Below are positions 1-11,759 of a stretch of 64,000 bases of DNA, in pieces. How positions within the stretch are numbered: the stretch's first letter is position 1; the number at the start of each line of letters is the position of its first letter. The position numbers were made by a program, and so were the translations under genes. The notes beneath the pieces are model-generated. The model was not told the DNA's origin. It saw only the letters and a program-made list of their open reading frames with translations, and ran no database searches. Origin of the DNA: Mycocentrospora acerina (lineage: Eukaryota > Ascomycota > Dothideomycetes > Pleosporales). The DNA is taken from contig JAKUHH010000389.1 in NCBI GenBank assembly GCA_022701365.1, forward strand, positions 310,001-374,000. Reading direction: 5' to 3'.

Positions 1-87
1 GAAGCGGCAAAGATGCGTAAGGCGGTTCGTGCGAGGGAGAAGTTCATGCGACATGCTGGTATGGCTAGCGAGTTTAATTTGGGGTGA
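1..87 (+). CDS. Possible C-terminal end of a gene cut by the window edge
   Basis: Frame 1 is open from the first base to a TGA at 85-87 and would encode a 28-residue, strongly basic and charged tail rich in Ala, Lys and Arg. The composition looks like coding sequence rather than random DNA, but so short a piece gives no family assignment. It could be the last exon of a gene lying to the left, or chance. No start or splice acceptor can be judged. Confidence 0.3.
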   Translation, partial: EAAKMRKAVRAREKFMRHAGMASEFNLG

Positions 88-2311
88 GACTTCACCGATA
101 CAATATGCTAGAATTGAGCAATATAAATTTTGCGTCAGGAACAACACAAATATTTCTCTTTTTCAAACTTAATCATGCTTACGTCTACATGCATAATTAG
201 TGCTCAACACTGTAGTTTTTGATACGACAGGGATCAGACTCTAACACAAACAGTGGACGATACAGGTCAAATATCCACAACAACCTTAGATGTCTGCTAC
301 CTAATTGACAATGGGATGGTAAATCTATCGCCTCTCCAAAACATCCCGAGGGAAATTTCCTTTACTGACAACCTAGCTTAGGTGTCCTTCGTTCACGATG
401 ATAAGGTGAATGTGTTGTCGAGAATAGGACGCTGTCACATACCAGAATCTTGTAATCATAGTTGTTATTAACCCTGTTGAGCTTTCAAATGATCTCAGCA
501 GTCCAAAGTAAATTGGGCTAAAGAGAGAGATGGAAAGGCTGATCGTCTGCATGAGATCAAATACCCTCAGTCTTGTCTAGCTCTTTCCACTCAGAGTGTC
601 TTAATCTAGATATCTAGCTACCTTTTTTAACGAAAGATTCGTCTTACCCTACTTCCAGCATGAAATCAGCTTTCTAGGCCTGAATCGGGACCTTTGGTCA
701 CAGATTCATTGACGTAGTTCAAATATCAAGTGAACGATGCCAGTCGCCTGATTGCCCCAGGGTATCGGATAGGATGAGAAATAAACCAGTCCACGGGCTA
801 GCAAGAGCATGTTTGTTATCAGTGATACTGCTGAAAGGGCGTACTGGTATGATTTGGGTGCTTGGCCAGCGCTAACGACGAAGGATTCTCGGCATGTGCA
901 TGCCAAGAGGGTCGTCTTTCTGGAAGGAAACGATACGCTATGTGCCAAAGTATGTCTTTGTACGGTAGCCAAATATTTACGGATCCAGAGTTGAACCCCC
1001 AAATTGTTGAACTACCCGGGATTTAGGAGGCATAGCTCGAAAGCAGAGTGTATACAGTGGTACGAAGGCGAAAACGTGGAAGCGGTAACGCGCAGCTATG
1101 CGTCACATATAGGTCAGGAGATGGTTGAGTAAGTAAGTCATTAAGTTGCGTGAAATCTAGGGAAAAGGAATGAAGGCATTGGATATGATTGAACTATCAA
1201 CGAGCATCGAAGTTGCCAGCAGAAAGAGGCTTGTCGCGCCTGAGAAGAATTTGGAGAAATTAGGCATGTGTCGCGTGACTGGCTTGAACAGTATCTTCAC
1301 GACTTGTGCTTGTTTAGGGGTAAGATGGGCGGCCACGAGAGGCGCTTCACAGGGATCGATAGTACAATAAACGTAAGAGCGCACGCAATTGAGGGAGATA
1401 CGCTCAGTAGGGGAACACTATATGCTAAAAGAAACAAAAGTGTTGCAGGAAGTGTCAGTGTTTGAGTGCCTGCAGCAACTGATTGGAGATCATGTCTATA
1501 TTTTGATCATGGAAAGTAACACGACATTCGTGTTCACAGACGAGGGGATGTGAATGTCGAAGCATTTGCCGAAATGGTGCCGCCTGCAGCGCCAATGTGT
1601 GTAACAATACATGCACAATCCCAGACACTACACCCTCATCACAATTATCACCCCTCGCACATGCTTTGCTTGGATATTAACCGATGCTACGCGCTGGTAT
1701 CCTGGGGCGCTCTACCCCCGACCAATAGGCACGCGGTAGGAAATAAGGATTCCCGCAGCTAGGCATTGCGGCGGGGCATCAGGGTGTTGTCTTGGGGGTT
1801 GATTGCCTTTTCATCTTGCCAGTTAGGCGAGAAGCTCTCGATGTCTTTCATAAGGAACTTTGCCGCTTCTTCTGCCTAAGCACCGCACTGGCTTTTGATT
1901 CCCAGAAACCTTTATCGTTTGCGACCTCGCCTTTCGCCATCATGATGACCGCTGATCTCAGAAGGCGTTCACTGTATTCTTCGTATGTGCCATCTTGGCA
2001 ACCATCGACTTTAGGAAGGAACCGAAGTGAGAAATTTTGGCATTGCTCGGCACCAACCACGTACTGTTGTGACCATGGCATGGCTGGATCTTACTGCGGG
2101 TGGAGGACGTTTATCTCTGGGTTCTCTGGGCACCATTGATACAACTGTTGGCGCCAAGGAGATCATGGAATGCTATTTGGTCAATCTTGTACGACGACCT
2201 TGCTGAATATGGCAGCTCGAAATGTAGGAGAATCGGCACCTGTAATGTATTTAAACTTGGTGTTTCAGCGATCAGCTGGTGGATCACATCGCTCTCTTCG
2301 TTTGAATTACG
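88..2311. other. Intergenic region, no gene supported
   Basis: About 2.2 kb of mixed composition. Several open frames of 60 to 115 codons exist on both strands (for example 1792-2139 plus and 1848-2081 minus), but they overlap one another and none resembles a known protein. The right end presumably carries the promoter and 5' UTR of the peptide transporter that starts at 2312. Confidence 0.6.
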
Positions 2312-4373
2312 ATGTCTTCTGGTGCCGCTCTTGAACTGGTAGACGCCGCAGCGGCAAACTACCCAGCCCTTGAAAATGGCTTGAAAGATCAGTCAAGCTT
2401 GGAAAAGACACATCACGCTGTTTTGGAAAATGATCATGGTCTTGACATTAAAGATCTCCACGGCCCGAATGGCGAGGAGTATCCATCCGAAGAGGATTGG
2501 GCTACACTTCGACGCGTCTATGGCAAGGTCAACTGGATGATCTATATTATTGGTATAATTGAGATGTGCGAACGGTAAGTAGTGATTTGAGAATCGGTTT
2601 GATTGATTTTGCTAACAAAACCAATAGTTTTGCTTACTATGGAACTACCATTGTTTGTACGCTCAACCCAACGGTGTTTCTCGTTTGTTTTGTTACTGAT
2701 AAAACTTAGTCGTCAACTTTATTCAGCAAGATCTCCCTACTGAGGGACCGTTTCCGTCAGCTGGTGCTGCGGGTACGAATGGGCAGGCAGGAGCACTGGG
2801 CATGGGACAACGAGCTTCCACAGGACTTGTCCAGTTCAACTCATTCTTCTCCTATGTCATGCCTATGGTCGGTACGTTCGAGCGGAAATTACACTTTGCC
2901 ATATCGAAGTAGCTAACCAGAAGCAAAGGTGGCTGGCTTGCTGATGAGTATTGGGGCAAGTTCAAGACTATCTATCTCGCTATCTGCCTGGCCGGTGTTG
3001 GACACGTCTTCTTGATCATCGCTGCTATTCCCAAGATTATTGCTCAGCCCAATGCCGCTTTGGGAATCTTCATCATTGGTCTCATTCTGTTTGGCAGTGG
3101 TGTCGGTCTATTCAAATGCTGCATTTCCCCTCTTATCGCTGAGCAGTATGAGTATGAAAACCCTAGGGCCATTATCCGCGTCGAGCCAAGTGGAGAACGC
3201 GTCATCGTCGACCCTGGAATCACAATCTCCCGCATTTACATGCGTTACTATCTCTTGATTAATGTTGGAGCTCTTGTCGGCCAGATTACGATGGTCTATG
3301 CGTCAAAGTACGTGGGCTTCTGGCTTTCATTCACCCTTCCCACGATTCTCTTCATCTTCTGCCCGCTCTTGATGATGGGTTTCAGCAAACACTACGTTAA
3401 GAAGCCCCCTCAAGGAGATGTATTGGTCAAGTCCATGAAGCTTTACGGACTGGCTCTTAAGGGGCGATGGTCGCTCAACCCCATTCGTACTTGGAAGAAT
3501 CTCGCAGATCCGAACAAATGGGACGCGGTTATGCCAAGTACCATGGCTGACAAGCCGAAGTGGATGACCTTTAACGATGCGTGGGTCGACGAGGTTCGTC
3601 GTGGCTTCAAGGCTTGCTATGTGTTTATCTGGTTACCAGTTTTCTGGCTACCGTACGGGCAGATGACTTCGAATTTGACGTCACAGGCTGCTACGATGAA
3701 GCTTAACGGTATTCCCAACGATATCGTTCAGAACCTCAACCCCTTTACGCTTCTCATATGCATTCCGATATTCGACAAATTTGTGTACCCCTGGCTCGCG
3801 AGCGTAGGTATCAACTTCACGCCTCTCAAGAAGATCCAAGCTGGTTTCGTGTGCGCTATGCTCAGTATGGTTGTCGCAGCTGTAGTTCAGCATTTCATCT
3901 ACGCGAAGTCGCCCTGTGGAAAGTACGCTGATGGTTGTGAAGAGGGACCACCTGACCTTATTGTCTGGACCCAGACTCCTGCTTACATTCTAATCGCTTT
4001 CTCGGAGATTTTCGCTTCCATCACAGGTCAGTGCATAATAAAGCTCAAATCATTCTCGTTCTTATGCTTACAATATCTAGGTTTGGAGTACGCTTATACG
4101 AAAGCTCCTAAGAACATGCGTAGTTTGGTCACTGGTGTGTTCTGGTTCACCCATGCGTTCTCGTCTGCTATTGCCCAGGCGTTCGTACCCTTAGCCACAG
4201 ACCCACTGTTGGTGTGGTTGTACGTTTCTATCACTATTCTCACATTTATCGGATGGGTCGGCTTCGCATGGACCTTCAGGGCTCTGGACAAGGAAAATGA
4301 TGCCCTCGACAAGTTGCCGGAGGGAGGCTTCGAATCCGACTCTGAGCATGCGGACCCTACTGTAAAGGTATAA
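2312..4373 (+). CDS. PTR2: PTR2-type proton-coupled di/tripeptide transporter (POT family)
   Basis: The predicted 614-residue protein is built from five exons: 2312-2574, 2628-2656, 2710-2871, 2929-4026 and 4081-4373. All four introns are GT-AG, 53 to 57 nt long, and the reading frame is kept throughout. Visible POT hallmarks are the CERFAYYG stretch at the first membrane helix, GGWLADEYWGKFKTI after the second, and many further hydrophobic helices. The soluble N-terminus (about 75 residues) and C-terminus are acidic. Length matches fungal PTR2 proteins (about 600 residues). The family imports di- and tripeptides across the plasma membrane by proton symport. The last intron (54 nt) is a multiple of three and free of stops, so a retained form would still be translated. 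Substrate range is inferred from the family. Confidence 0.93.
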
Positions 4374-5401
4374 GTGTACTGTGAGCTGCCCACAAAGTAT
4401 GAGCCATGCTCTACGTTGAATGGTTGGAGTTCTAATTCGTATACCGGCTTGTTAGAAAACCTTCTGACATATTCCTGGCCATTGAGGAACTGGTTGAATG
4501 GAAGGAGTCAAAAAGTAGCAAGTGGCTTATACTTCAACCGGAGAGCGATCTTGCCTCCTTTATAGTAATTTGATACCCGCCACTCGTGGCAGTCGCTCAC
4601 TTGCGAACACGTATTATTGTCTCTGTTCATTTTCTCCGCCCCATTGACATGTTCTGTCACTGCTCTGATATGGCACTCGTGGTACTATTAATGCCAGAAA
4701 TAATCAGCCTTCGACTGATGTTAGCATCGAGATCTCTTAGTTTAAACAGTGTTGCATGGTTCAATCTTTTACAGCTATGTACACACTGTGAAGCAAATTC
4801 ATTTATGCAGACGCTACAGAGCATGGCTTCAAGAGTCGTGTACTGTACTCCTATCTCCGGCTTTTGCTAACCCTATAGGTCATGGTGATGCGATGTTTAG
4901 AAATATTGATATTTCATTCTTTGACTACTATGCCACTACAGTTTTCAGTTTCTCGAAATCTAGTATCTAATCCATCATCAGGTCTTTCTTTCATCTCATA
5001 TTTTTCAACGTAAGATAGCTAGGCCCTATACAACGAAAGATAACCTAAAGTATCTAGTATGGTGGGATGACAAACGGAACATATATATAACATGCTAAGG
5101 TATAGAAGGTGCGCTAGCACAGCTACATGGAGTCCTGCAATTAATCGTGCTTGTAAATATAGACGACAGTCTCAGCTAACATCGTCTGGGATATTTCGTA
5201 GACTGTAGTAGGTTCAAATATTCCTTTGAGTAAATTCTGTTTGAGTCATAGAGGGTCAGGTCTTTCTTCTTTTATTTCCAACTGCTTCTCGCAATATGTA
5301 GACCGAATTTGCGTTACTGCCGAGTTGTTGTACGGAACAATGAGTGACGAGGTATTTTTTCGGATGATCGAAGGCCAATGGTATGAGAGAAGACTGGAGG
5401 A
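4374..5401. other. Intergenic region between convergent genes, no gene supported
   Basis: About 1 kb that probably contains the 3' UTR of the peptide transporter and that of the minus-strand DUF4385 gene. The DNA is AT-rich, especially around 4900-5250. Small open frames are present but look random. Confidence 0.6.
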
Positions 5402-5998
5402 TTATTCCTCAGGCTCCTTCTTCACTCTTGTGTTCTTCTCCACTCTCTTTTTGCTTTGTTTCTGCTCAACGTTTGCCTCTTCCTCCTCAGTCTTCACCTC
5501 CTGCTTCACCTCCTCCAATGCCTTTGTCTTTACTTCCAGTTTTTGCCCTTTATCCCACTCCTTCTGCTCCTTCTGAAACCTCTCTTTCTTCTCCACGTAC
5601 CCTTCAAACGCCTTTGCCTTCTCCCAAACGCCCTTGAAAATCTCACTAGCTTCTAATTTATCATTCATACCCTCATGCCCCTTGCTTTTCTCTAGCTGCT
5701 CTCCTGTCGTTTTATCATACTTCCTCCCCCCCTTGTGATTAGCATATCTCTTCGCGCGCGTCATGCCCATCTGTAAAAACTTGCGGCTCATATCCATGCC
5801 CACAAAGTCATCTGCATCGTTGTATTCAAGAAATTTTACATAAATGTCGGCAGAAGATTGTCGCGCAATGGCGGGAGTGCGGAAACGCCATAAGGGTAGG
5901 ATTTCAGATTTGTAGGGTTCGAAAGTTAGGACAAGAGTCTCGCCGCGACCAATGCGATAGCTCATTCTCTTGGCCTGGGAGAGGGCTTGAGCGGGCAT
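5402..5998 (-). CDS. DUF4385 family protein of unknown function
   Basis: A single exon encoding 198 residues from the Met at 5998. The core reads YRIGRGE, then EPYKSEILPLWRFRTP, DFVGMDMSRKFLQMG and TRAKRYANHKGGRKY, which I recognise as the DUF4385 (PF14328) signature known from bacteria and fungi; no biochemical role is known to me. The last 80 or so residues are a Lys/Glu-rich, probably helical tail that looks like a fungal extension. The frame stays open upstream to a Met at 6151, but those 51 residues do not look conserved, so I prefer 5998. The patchy distribution of the family makes ancient transfer from bacteria possible, which is inference only. Confidence 0.8.
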   Translation of the reverse strand: MPAQALSQAKRMSYRIGRGETLVLTFEPYKSEILPLWRFRTPAIARQSSADIYVKFLEYNDADDFVGMDMSRKFLQMGMTRAKRYANHKGGRKYDKTTGEQLEKSKGHEGMNDKLEASEIFKGVWEKAKAFEGYVEKKERFQKEQKEWDKGQKLEVKTKALEEVKQEVKTEEEEANVEQKQSKKRVEKNTRVKKEPEE

Positions 5999-6896
5999 GA
6001 TTAGGATTTGTATGGAATTAGAGCAGTGTCCTAGGCGTTGGTTACGACTAAGCTTTGAACGTAGTCGGAAGAGATGGAATCTTTGGTACCATTTCTTTTC
6101 GGAGGTTGGCGATGACGTAGTGTATTCAGGCGTTGACGCGACACACAACACGCGATCACGTTGCTATTCTATCGCTAACTAGGCAACCCATTACACTGAT
6201 GATTTCGCAATTTTTGGTACGTCCAATCGTATTCTTTCCACAGTAGCTGTAAACCTCAGATCTCGACCAAATGAATGGTTGAGCAAAATGGCCAATCAGC
6301 TGATAATAGAAACAAATAATGCTAATACACCTATCCATCCACTTTTGCTTCCAGGCCGGCTTTTCGAGGTCGTAATATACCTCGAATTCTATAGCCTCAT
6401 CCGTTTCCAACGAGTATATTAAACATAGAATTCTGTAAACCAACATTCTACCTCTGCACAAAAGCGATTGTTCCATTCTATCAACAACCAGCCAAGGCAC
6501 ATGCTTGAAAAAACAACAACGAACCCTCAATAAGAGAGAAACTTGAACGACGAAGACATATTCAATGAGGCTCCAGAATCATAGAAATCTTCCATCCATG
6601 GCTTTTTCACAGCGGGTTCTCTCCCGAGACAAGACCAGCCGGATTGGGAAAACGGTACTACATCTTATGACACTGAGGTACGAGAATGAAAGGCACATTG
6701 GCCAAGGATGCTGGATGAAGGGTGGACACTATACTTATATGGTGTGCCATTCTATTTCTTTTGAACATCTCCATGAACGTGTTGTTACATTCTACAGATA
6801 TGATACATTCGTCTACTCCATCGTGCTTTCGCACGGTACATTCAACTCCATCTCCTTTGGTATATCATATTCCCGCCCATCCTGCATTGGATCATG
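5999..6896. other. Intergenic region, no gene supported
   Basis: Upstream sequence of the DUF4385 gene (including the possible N-terminal extension up to 6151) and downstream sequence of the small membrane protein gene. The open frame at 6565-7377 on the plus strand runs antisense to that gene and looks like a shadow. Nothing else recognised. Confidence 0.5.
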
Positions 6897-7301
6897 TTAT
6901 TGGTTGCCATTTGACTGCGCTTTTATCCTCGCCTTTTCAATATGCTCTGTGACTGACAACCGGTCGTCGTATTCGTCACTTGCTCCATTCTTCAGCCCAA
7001 GCACCTGTCCAACCAGCCCTCCTGGTTTGGGAATGGGACACTCTCTCTTCGGCGCCAGCTTCTCCTCCAGCAGTTTTCTCTTCCTCCACTCCTCGCTCAT
7101 GACGTCGTTGCAGGCTTCCTCTTCCGAGTTTCTCCGCCTCCGCCTCCGCCTCTTTTCAGGATCTGGTGAGTCGGCGAGCGTCCGCGGATCGACTGGACAC
7201 GGCAAGAAATGTGGTGTGGCGACGACGAGGAAAGACACCATGAGCGTGGTGGTGAATAGCGACGTCGTCATGCGCGACCGTGGGTGGAGATGTGGTGGCA
7301 T
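6897..7301 (-). CDS. Small single-pass membrane protein, conserved-hypothetical type
   Basis: A 134-residue open frame with no intron. Near the N-terminus a hydrophobic helix runs from about residue 12 to 30, followed by PHFLPCPVDPR, then a run of eight arginines, a charged segment with Glu/Lys, and the motif RECPIPKPGG near residue 87. A Met at codon 11 (position 7271) could be the real start. The pattern of one N-terminal helix and a basic, cysteine-containing tail resembles small fungal mitochondrial inner-membrane proteins, but I do not recognise a named family, so location and role are speculation. It is divergent from the PP4 phosphatase gene. Confidence 0.6.
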   Translation of the reverse strand: MPPHLHPRSRMTTSLFTTTLMVSFLVVATPHFLPCPVDPRTLADSPDPEKRRRRRRRNSEEEACNDVMSEEWRKRKLLEEKLAPKRECPIPKPGGLVGQVLGLKNGASDEYDDRLSVTEHIEKARIKAQSNGNQ

Positions 7302-7870
7302 GATGAATTCGCGATCGGGTTGGAGAACTAGTGAGGAACTTGTGGACGCATCGCTGGGCCCTGAAAATCGTCAATGAGCGATGCTGGCGGCATAAGTGTT
7401 GAGGTGCACCATACTAGGCCAATTGAAACGCCTCAACTAGGTGCAAATGCTGCTTGAGCGCGGGGCGCGGGGTTGTTGGTGGTGGTGATGCACTTTCTGG
7501 TGGTGAACTGATCGGCCGAGCTAGCTCCGCCATGCCGAGACGATGATCCCTGCAGCATTCGGGAGCCCGCCATGAGCTCTTCGACATCATTTCATTGCTC
7601 CCACTTTCGGCCCACTCCAACTGCTATTCTTTGCGCTGCACCCTCGATCTTCGCAGGCTCGCCTTCGAATAGTATCCCAGGCATACTTGCGAGCTGATTA
7701 TCTGCGCCTTCAACGCACCGCAACGCGCGACGCCACGGACGACCTACCATCTACGCCGCTGTGACATCCTGATCATTGCGCGCAAGAGCCTCGACGCTTC
7801 CACACCAGAGCAATACACTACAAACCTTCTCACCGAGCCCAGCGCGGGCAAATAGCGCGCAGCTATAACC
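7302..7870. other. Shared upstream region of a divergent gene pair
   Basis: A 569-bp segment between the start of the small membrane protein (minus) and the PP4 catalytic subunit (plus). It should hold both promoters. No regulatory motif could be assigned with confidence. Confidence 0.5.
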
Positions 7871-9439
7871 ATGAGCAGTGGCGGAAGTGATCTCGACAAG
7901 TAGGATCTCCCGGTCCGCCTCAATAGCGGTACTGACGTCTGTCACAGAGCCATACAACAACTCCGCGCATGTCGTCCCATTCCCGAGAACCAAGTCCGAG
8001 AACTATGTTACAAGGCACGTGAGTTGCTGATCGAGGAGGGTAACGTAGTGGGAGTAGATGCGCCAGTGACAGTATGAGCTCCGTCTTCTTCTTCAGCCTG
8101 AGACTCTGCTAACCCCATCCGTCAACAGATATGTGGTGATATCCACGGCCAGTTCCATGACCTTATGGAGCTGTTTCGCGTTGGTGGAGATGTCCCCGAC
8201 ACAAACTATCTCTTCATGGGTATGGACCTGAGCTTCGCTACATTGGAAGACAACAAAGGCTCACTATTCCGCAGGTGACTTTGTTGACCGTGGCTTTTAC
8301 TCTCTCGAGTCCTTCCTCCTGCTCCTTTGCCTCAAAGTTCGATATCCCGACAGAATAACGCTTATTCGAGGCAATCATGAGTCGCGACAGATCACGACCG
8401 TATACGGTTTCTACGACGAGTGTCTGAGAAAGTACGGGAGTGCAAATGTTTGGAGGTAATTACTGTCTTAAGTTCGCTCGCGCTTTGTTAGGTTACTAAG
8501 TCCTGCAGATACTGCTGCGAAGTATTCGACTATCTCGCGCTCGGTGCTCTTGTATCTGGCGCTGCAACATCTCTCCAGCCCACTGACGGGCCCATTGCTG
8601 AAAACAGCAATATTGACAGCATGCCTGATCTCGACCAGGATATTGAAATTGAGACCCTAAATGCAAACGGCGAGGTTATGTATCGATACGCGCGCAACTC
8701 GGATTCTCAATCAAGCGTTGCCTCACAAACAAGCGGCAATATGGGGTCTTCTTCTCCGGTCCCTCCCACACCATCACGAGTTGGCGCTGCTGGTACAGGT
8801 GCTACATCTTCATCGAACGGCTCGAGTAGAAACGATACTGGAGCTATTCTCTGTGTACATGGAGGGTTGTCACCACTCGTTGAAACTATTGATAAGATTA
8901 GATTACTTGATCGTAAACAAGAGGTGCCGCATGAAGGTGCCATGTGCGATCTGCTTTGGTCAGACCCAGATGAGATTGATGGTTGGGGCCTGTCACCGCG
9001 TGGTGCAGGCTTTCTGTTTGGCGCAGATATTGTCAAGGTGTTCAACCATAAAAACGATCTTAGCCTTATTGCAAGAGCACATCAGCTGGTCATGGAAGGA
9101 TTTAAGGAGATGTTTGACTCGACTATTGTGACTGTCTGGTCGGCGCCAAACTACTGCTACCGTTGTGGCAACGTGGCTGCGATCCTCGAGCTCGGCGAAG
9201 ATGGATCGAACGCCGGTTTCCAGCGCAGGAGCAATGGTGATCGAGGCGGTGGTGGGGGAGGTTATGTACTTGGTTCCAATGCCGGGGCAAATGGCGATCG
9301 GCGATTGAGTTCTGTGCTCGGCGACAGCCTGCAGAAGAACAGAGACGGGCCTGGAAGACGGTATAGGGTGTTTGAGGCTGCGCCACAGGACTCTCGGGGT
9401 ATGCCTGCAAAGAAGCCAGTTGCAGACTACTTCCTCTAG
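7871..9439 (+). CDS. PPH3: Serine/threonine protein phosphatase 4 catalytic subunit (PP4c)
   Basis: Five exons (7871-7899, 7948-8071, 8129-8219, 8275-8455, 8509-9439) give 451 residues. The N-terminus SDLDKAIQQLR and the C-terminus FEAAPQDSRGMPAKKPVADYFL-like end match PP4 rather than PP2A, Sit4 or Ppg1. Metal-site motifs of the PPP family are intact: GDIHGQF, GDFVDRG, RGNHES, CVHGGLSP and the SAPNYCYRCGN loop; the conserved YFL terminus is the usual methylation site. Animal PP4c is about 307 residues, and the excess here sits in two insertions: about 88 residues (roughly 163-251, Ser/Thr/Gly-rich) just before the HGG motif, and about 48 residues (roughly 376-424, Gly/Asn/Arg-rich) before the tail. 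PP4 acts in DNA-damage recovery and cell-cycle control. Catalysis should be preserved because the inserts lie between core strands. Confidence 0.93.
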
Positions 9440-11759
9440 GATAGGAAGGTGCAGGAGAAGGGTAAGAGTGCAAAGGCTAGAGAACCGTTTGGGTTTTATT
9501 CCGATACAATGCATATGATGAAACTGCGTGTGCAGTATTTCTTATAAAGGGTTGGCGTTGGTGCGAGACAACAAGATGGGGGGGTTTGTGAGTTAGATAC
9601 CCAAATATCATACTTTGTATGGCAATCGTTGATTTGACTTGTCTTTTTTTAATTTTCGGCACAGTGAAAACACACACAGAAAGGCTGCTTCTTTGCATGC
9701 TTCTCTTCGTCTCATCCAACCCATCAAAACAGCAAAAAGGGACACTATGCAAGTCTCTCACCAGTACACCCAGTTTCCGATAACATTTTTACCTGGCTTC
9801 AGCTAGGTTGATAAAACCGGGAATATACCATTGTATACCCGAGCTGCGCTTTTTGCGACTGCTTGTAGTTTTGGGCGCTTCACTGCTCAGCACGATTAGA
9901 TGCTCTGATGTGGAAGTTCTCCACATTAACAACTGCTTGTGGGAGATTTGTCCCCAAGTCAAGATACTGAATAATCCATTTTGATATTCTCTTGTAAATT
10001 TATAGTTTATTCAGAAGTTGATAAACTAGGAAGTCAGCAGCATCAGTTGTTGAAGTGCCGTGTGGTATCTCAACTTGTCTAATTGTGCGGACTAGCGACA
10101 GAAAAGGTATACGGAATACGATTGAAAGGTACACGGCAATTTGTTATCTAGAATTACAATTTTTGGCCCAAACCCCCAAGGCATGGGTATGTCGCTTTTC
10201 ACTGGTCTGAGCAAGCACCAGGTGAGGGAGAGAAGGAAAAGTAAGCGAGCCGACAAAGACTCGCATCCTCCACTTCCCAACGTAACTACACAATCGTAAA
10301 TGCATGCACATTACTCAAATCTCTACTCTTGTTCTTTTACACAGCCCCAACACCAAACCATAAACAAGCCAGTGTCCACCGGCCAACCAGCTCTCCTCGC
10401 GCTTCAATCCAGGCTAGCTTAAACTCAACGTGCACACTGAATGCAACACGGCAAGGGAAAAAGCAAAGAATACCATGAAAAGTCCATGCAGGATGTATGT
10501 AAGCTTCTGCAGGTACGTACCTTGATCGGGAACAAGCAACCATGCGGAGAAGTCTAGCCCTCCTCCGAATCAACTCAGCCCCAATTGTACTACGCATCAG
10601 CCTCACTACCATCAAGGTACGTACCATCTTCTGCACACATACACCCATCTCTCCCCAAAACATCAGCTGATTCCCCCCTCGGGCACAGCGAGCGCACCAG
10701 CGTACAACCCCACCCCCTTCCAGGCAGGAGGGGAAGAAAGAAAAACCCAACCGCACGGGGAACCAACCGTGTACATCTGGTTCAATAGTCATCGGCGACT
10801 CCACTCCACTCCTCCCCGATCCTATTACCGATTCTGTTGCCATCCAAGCCTACGATTGCGATAGCGATTGCGATAGCGATCGCGATCGCGATGACGATGA
10901 TGACAACGCCCATCCCGCGTATCCCGCGTCCCCCCAAATGTGCCCCTCCTCTCCCGCGGTACGAACAGAAACTCCATGTTTACAAATGCTACCTTCTTTG
11001 CCTTGCCTTGCACGCGGACAAAAACATCGCCATGTCCTCGTATTGACTCGCCCAATAGAAACAAGGGAGGGAGGGGCAAAACAAACGAGTGGATGATTGG
11101 GCAGAGAAGAAGAAAAAAAAATACGAGGTTGGAATGGATTACTTGGGATGGGATCGACGCGAGAGAGAGAAAAGACTAGATGTATCGAACGAAGGAAGGA
11201 ACGATTAGCACGGAGGGCGTTGAAAAGCAGTCTGGTAGGGCGTTTGATCGGCTCGCAACCCCACTCGTTCGCTGATGGGCGATCGATAATGGAGGTTTCA
11301 GTGGTTTGTGGGACTAGTGTAACCTTGGGGCTGGGACGCGAGGGGAACGCTTCGTATTCGTTAATCGTCGTTTTGTTTTTGTTGGGATGGGTCGTGGCGG
11401 GAGAGAGAGCCAGGTGCACGGGAGTAAGAAGCTTGGTGTTGATGACGCGGTGGAGAGTGGGATCGAAGGGGTGGTATGTAGCTAGAGTAATCAGTAGGTC
11501 TGGGTTGAGACTTGTTGTTGTAATGTGAAATGTCATTCGCGGGGGGAACTTCGCCAGCCTTTTCATACGACAGGCATGCGTGCTGTGTTTTTTCGAGTTC
11601 ATGTTACCCGGGTGTCACCTATACCAACCTCTGATTTAGGCCTTCATGCTCGGATTCCTGCACTAACATGGCCATGTGTTTGTCCAGTGTCAATCTTCCC
11701 TAATGCTCCTCTGTTTTTCCCAGCACGACTTCCCCGGCTGCGTTCATGTCCCGCCTCTC
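9440..11759. other. Long intergenic region, no gene supported
   Basis: About 2.3 kb between the PP4 gene and the 3' end of the GMF gene. Several long open frames occur (10337-10843 minus, 10850-11602 minus, 11097-11528 plus), but they overlap, are of low complexity and resemble nothing known. A hexanucleotide repeat lies at 10852-10902. The region may be long UTRs or a noncoding transcript; I cannot tell. Confidence 0.5.
10852..10902. repeat. Degenerate GCGATn hexanucleotide microsatellite
   Basis: Repeated units of GCGATT, GCGATA and GCGATC merging into GATGAC units. One minus-strand frame reads an alternating Ala-Ile helix through it, which I take to be a product of the repeat. Confidence 0.8.

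Noticed and set aside
6565..7377. 270-codon plus-strand open frame
   Set aside because: Antisense to the small membrane protein gene; Ser/Leu-rich and without motifs. The minus-strand frame has the better protein character.
10837..11046. Alternating Ala-Ile transmembrane-like peptide, readable on either strand
   Set aside because: It is produced by the GCGATn repeat; stops surround the frame on the minus strand and no start context supports it.
10850..11602. 250-codon minus-strand open frame
   Set aside because: Low-complexity, ending in a repeat-made Ser-Arg run, no family resemblance. Could be UTR or noncoding RNA.
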